This document shows, piece after piece, positions 6,441 to 7,457 of a stretch of DNA of 7,457 nucleotides (its first letter is position 1; each line of letters begins with the position of its first letter). The stretch covers positions 1 to 7,457 of the forward strand of contig JAHRWJ010000141.1 of NCBI GenBank assembly GCA_019090185.1, written 5' to 3'. This DNA comes from Immundisolibacteraceae bacterium. GTDB taxonomy: Bacteria > Pseudomonadota > Gammaproteobacteria > Immundisolibacterales > Immundisolibacteraceae. The position numbers were made by a program, and so were the translations under genes. A model generated the notes under the pieces. The model had not been told where the DNA came from. It did no database searches and saw only the letters and a list, made by a program, of their open reading frames with translations.

Positions 6441-6818
6441 CTAGGGGCGCTGGCTAGCGCTGCTCTGGAGTCTCTGCTTGACCTCTTCGGGCACATAGGT
6501 GGCCGCCTTTTCAAGTTCAGTGACATGAATAAAACCCATCCCTGGGGTGTCGAGTTTGCCGGCCAGGTACATCCGCTCGAACACCCGGTCTAGCTGATCT
6601 TTAGAGACCACCACGTTGATCACCTCTTTTTCAACATCAATGGCCACGCCAAAAATACCCAACCGTTCACGAACCCCACTGCCCCGGGCATAAAAGGTGG
6701 TTGCTCCTTGAGCCCCCACTTCACGGGCGGCGGCGATCACCCCGTCAGCATATCCACGTTGAACCACACAGGTGATCAGTGCAACATCGGTAAGAACGGT
6801 TATTTCACGTTTACTCAT
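6441..6818 (-). CDS. PII-like signalling protein 1
   Basis: A 125-residue PII-superfamily protein. Visible are the first strand ALITCVVQRGYADGVIAAAREVG (residues 13-35), GATTFYARGSGVRERLGIFG (38-57, the T-loop region), the strand KEVINVVVSKDQLDRVFERMY (64-84), and the AGKLDTPGMGFIHV segment (86-99). It lacks the T-loop Tyr context of classical GlnB, so control by uridylylation is not expected. PII-like genes often sit next to DUF1538 transporter genes; here the ATG overlaps the last 8 bases of the DUF1538 gene, with an AAGGAA-type site inside that gene. This placement argues that it senses an effector and gates the transporter. It differs clearly in sequence from the second PII-like protein, so the two probably have separate ligands or form mixed trimers (inference). 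Confidence 0.87.
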   Translation of the reverse strand: MSKREITVLTDVALITCVVQRGYADGVIAAAREVGAQGATTFYARGSGVRERLGIFGVAIDVEKEVINVVVSKDQLDRVFERMYLAGKLDTPGMGFIHVTELEKAATYVPEEVKQRLQSSASQRP

Positions 6819-7457
6819 CAGGCAGCGGTTCCTTAGGTTGAAGAGCAGTCAGATCTTGCTGGCGCTGGCGATAAATTTTCAAACGAATCACCAGGCCCAC
6901 CGATAGCACGGTCAAAATCGGCCCAATGGAGGCCATCGACAGAATGCCAAATCCGTCACTGGCCGCTGTCGACTGACCAAACCCCAGCCCCATCGCCAGC
7001 ACCAGTGGCACGGTAACCGGACCCGTGGTCACGCCAGCGCTGTCCCAGGCGACGTTAACGTACTCCTCAGTAGAGAGGGCGGTGAGTAACCCGGCGAGCC
7101 CATAAGCGGGCAACAAAAACCAGGCCAGGGGTAAATCGAACACCATTCGCAAGGTGCCAATAGCGATACCACAGCCCACGCCGAAGGCAACACTGCTCAT
7201 CAGCAACCGTTTTTGAAACGCTCCGTTGGTCAGGGTTTCAACGGTAATACCCAGCGCGTTAAGGGCCGGTTCTGCCAGCGTTGAACCGTATCCGAGAAAC
7301 CAGGCAAAGGCACCGGCAATCATGAGTCCGAGCAAGAACCCATAGAGTGGCGAACCATCAACACCGTTGACGCTGGCAAAGGCTGCCGGCACCAGTCCAC
7401 CGGACTGCCCACCCAGTTTCGATAAGCCGTAATTAAGACCAATATTAAAAACAATCA
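6811..7457 (-). CDS. DUF1538 family membrane transporter, C-terminal part (5' end outside window)
   Basis: The frame runs open from the window edge to the TAA at 6811-6813, giving about 214 residues. A GTG at 7392 is not the start, because the protein continues upstream with family-like sequence (FNIGLNYGLSKLGGQSGG). Conserved DUF1538 stretches are GYGSTLAEPALNALGI and AWDSAGVTTGPVTVPLVLA, separated by several hydrophobic membrane segments. The tail (KIYRQRQQDLTALQPKEPLPDE) is hydrophilic and probably cytoplasmic. DUF1538 proteins are inner-membrane proteins; from memory, a two-gene DUF1538 system (UmpAB) of Halomonas was reported as a Na+(Li+,K+)/H+ antiporter. A second DUF1538 gene may lie just outside the window. 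It overlaps the downstream PII-like gene by 8 bases, so they are one operon. Confidence 0.88.
   Translation of the reverse strand, partial: IVFNIGLNYGLSKLGGQSGGLVPAAFASVNGVDGSPLYGFLLGLMIAGAFAWFLGYGSTLAEPALNALGITVETLTNGAFQKRLLMSSVAFGVGCGIAIGTLRMVFDLPLAWFLLPAYGLAGLLTALSTEEYVNVAWDSAGVTTGPVTVPLVLAMGLGFGQSTAASDGFGILSMASIGPILTVLSVGLVIRLKIYRQRQQDLTALQPKEPLPDE

Noticed and set aside
6437..6526. Longer N-terminus for the second PII-like protein
   Set aside because: It would overlap the upstream PII-like gene by 86 bases, and the added residues are basic and low in structure, unlike PII; the ATG at 6436 places the first strand correctly.
7390..7392. GTG start for the DUF1538 protein inside the window
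   Set aside because: The frame stays open to the window edge and the upstream residues look like DUF1538 sequence, so the gene is cut by the window.

Overview
The window is about 7.5 kb of ordinary-density bacterial DNA of moderate GC content. Gene content points to a gammaproteobacterium, probably marine or halophilic: a PF17784-type sulfotransferase, a PA4780-like bacterial RIO kinase, a NIT-domain chemoreceptor with a flagellar sigma-28 promoter, and a DUF1538 transporter operon with two PII-like proteins. This assignment is inferred from gene families, not from a marker gene. No rRNA, tRNA, CRISPR array, transposase or integrase is visible.

Layout, left to right. (1) 1-329 (+) is the C-terminal half of a sulfotransferase, entering from outside the window. 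It converges on a minus-strand pair, with a perfect 18-bp hairpin (342-381) between them. (2) 422-2261 (-) holds a classical SDR followed by an extended SDR (NAD-dependent epimerase / threonine-dehydrogenase-like), probably co-transcribed. The classical SDR lacks the catalytic Tyr and the tetrad Asn. (3) 2484-3332 (+) is an intact RIO-family kinase, divergent from the SDR. (4) 3433-5517 (-) is a methyl-accepting chemotaxis protein with a NIT sensor domain. Its upstream region carries a close sigma-28 (FliA) promoter match, implying a leader of about 215 nt with strong, partly alternative hairpins. (5) 5921-6014 (+) is a frameshifted second copy of the last 32 codons of the RIO kinase gene. (6) 6041-7457 (-) is a tightly packed operon, read right to left: DUF1538 membrane protein (5' end outside the window), PII-like protein 1, PII-like protein 2.

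The most informative structure is the direct repeat of the RIO 3' end on either side of the chemoreceptor. The two copies differ mostly at synonymous sites. This suggests that the chemoreceptor, with its own promoter and a replacement RIO 3' end, was inserted at the end of a resident RIO gene that once converged directly on the PII-like operon. The resident 3' end was left behind as a decaying fragment. The right-hand operon looks like a cation transporter (DUF1538) controlled by a pair of PII-type sensors. The chemoreceptor would sense a small ligand, possibly nitrate or nitrite, and feed the flagellar chemotaxis pathway.
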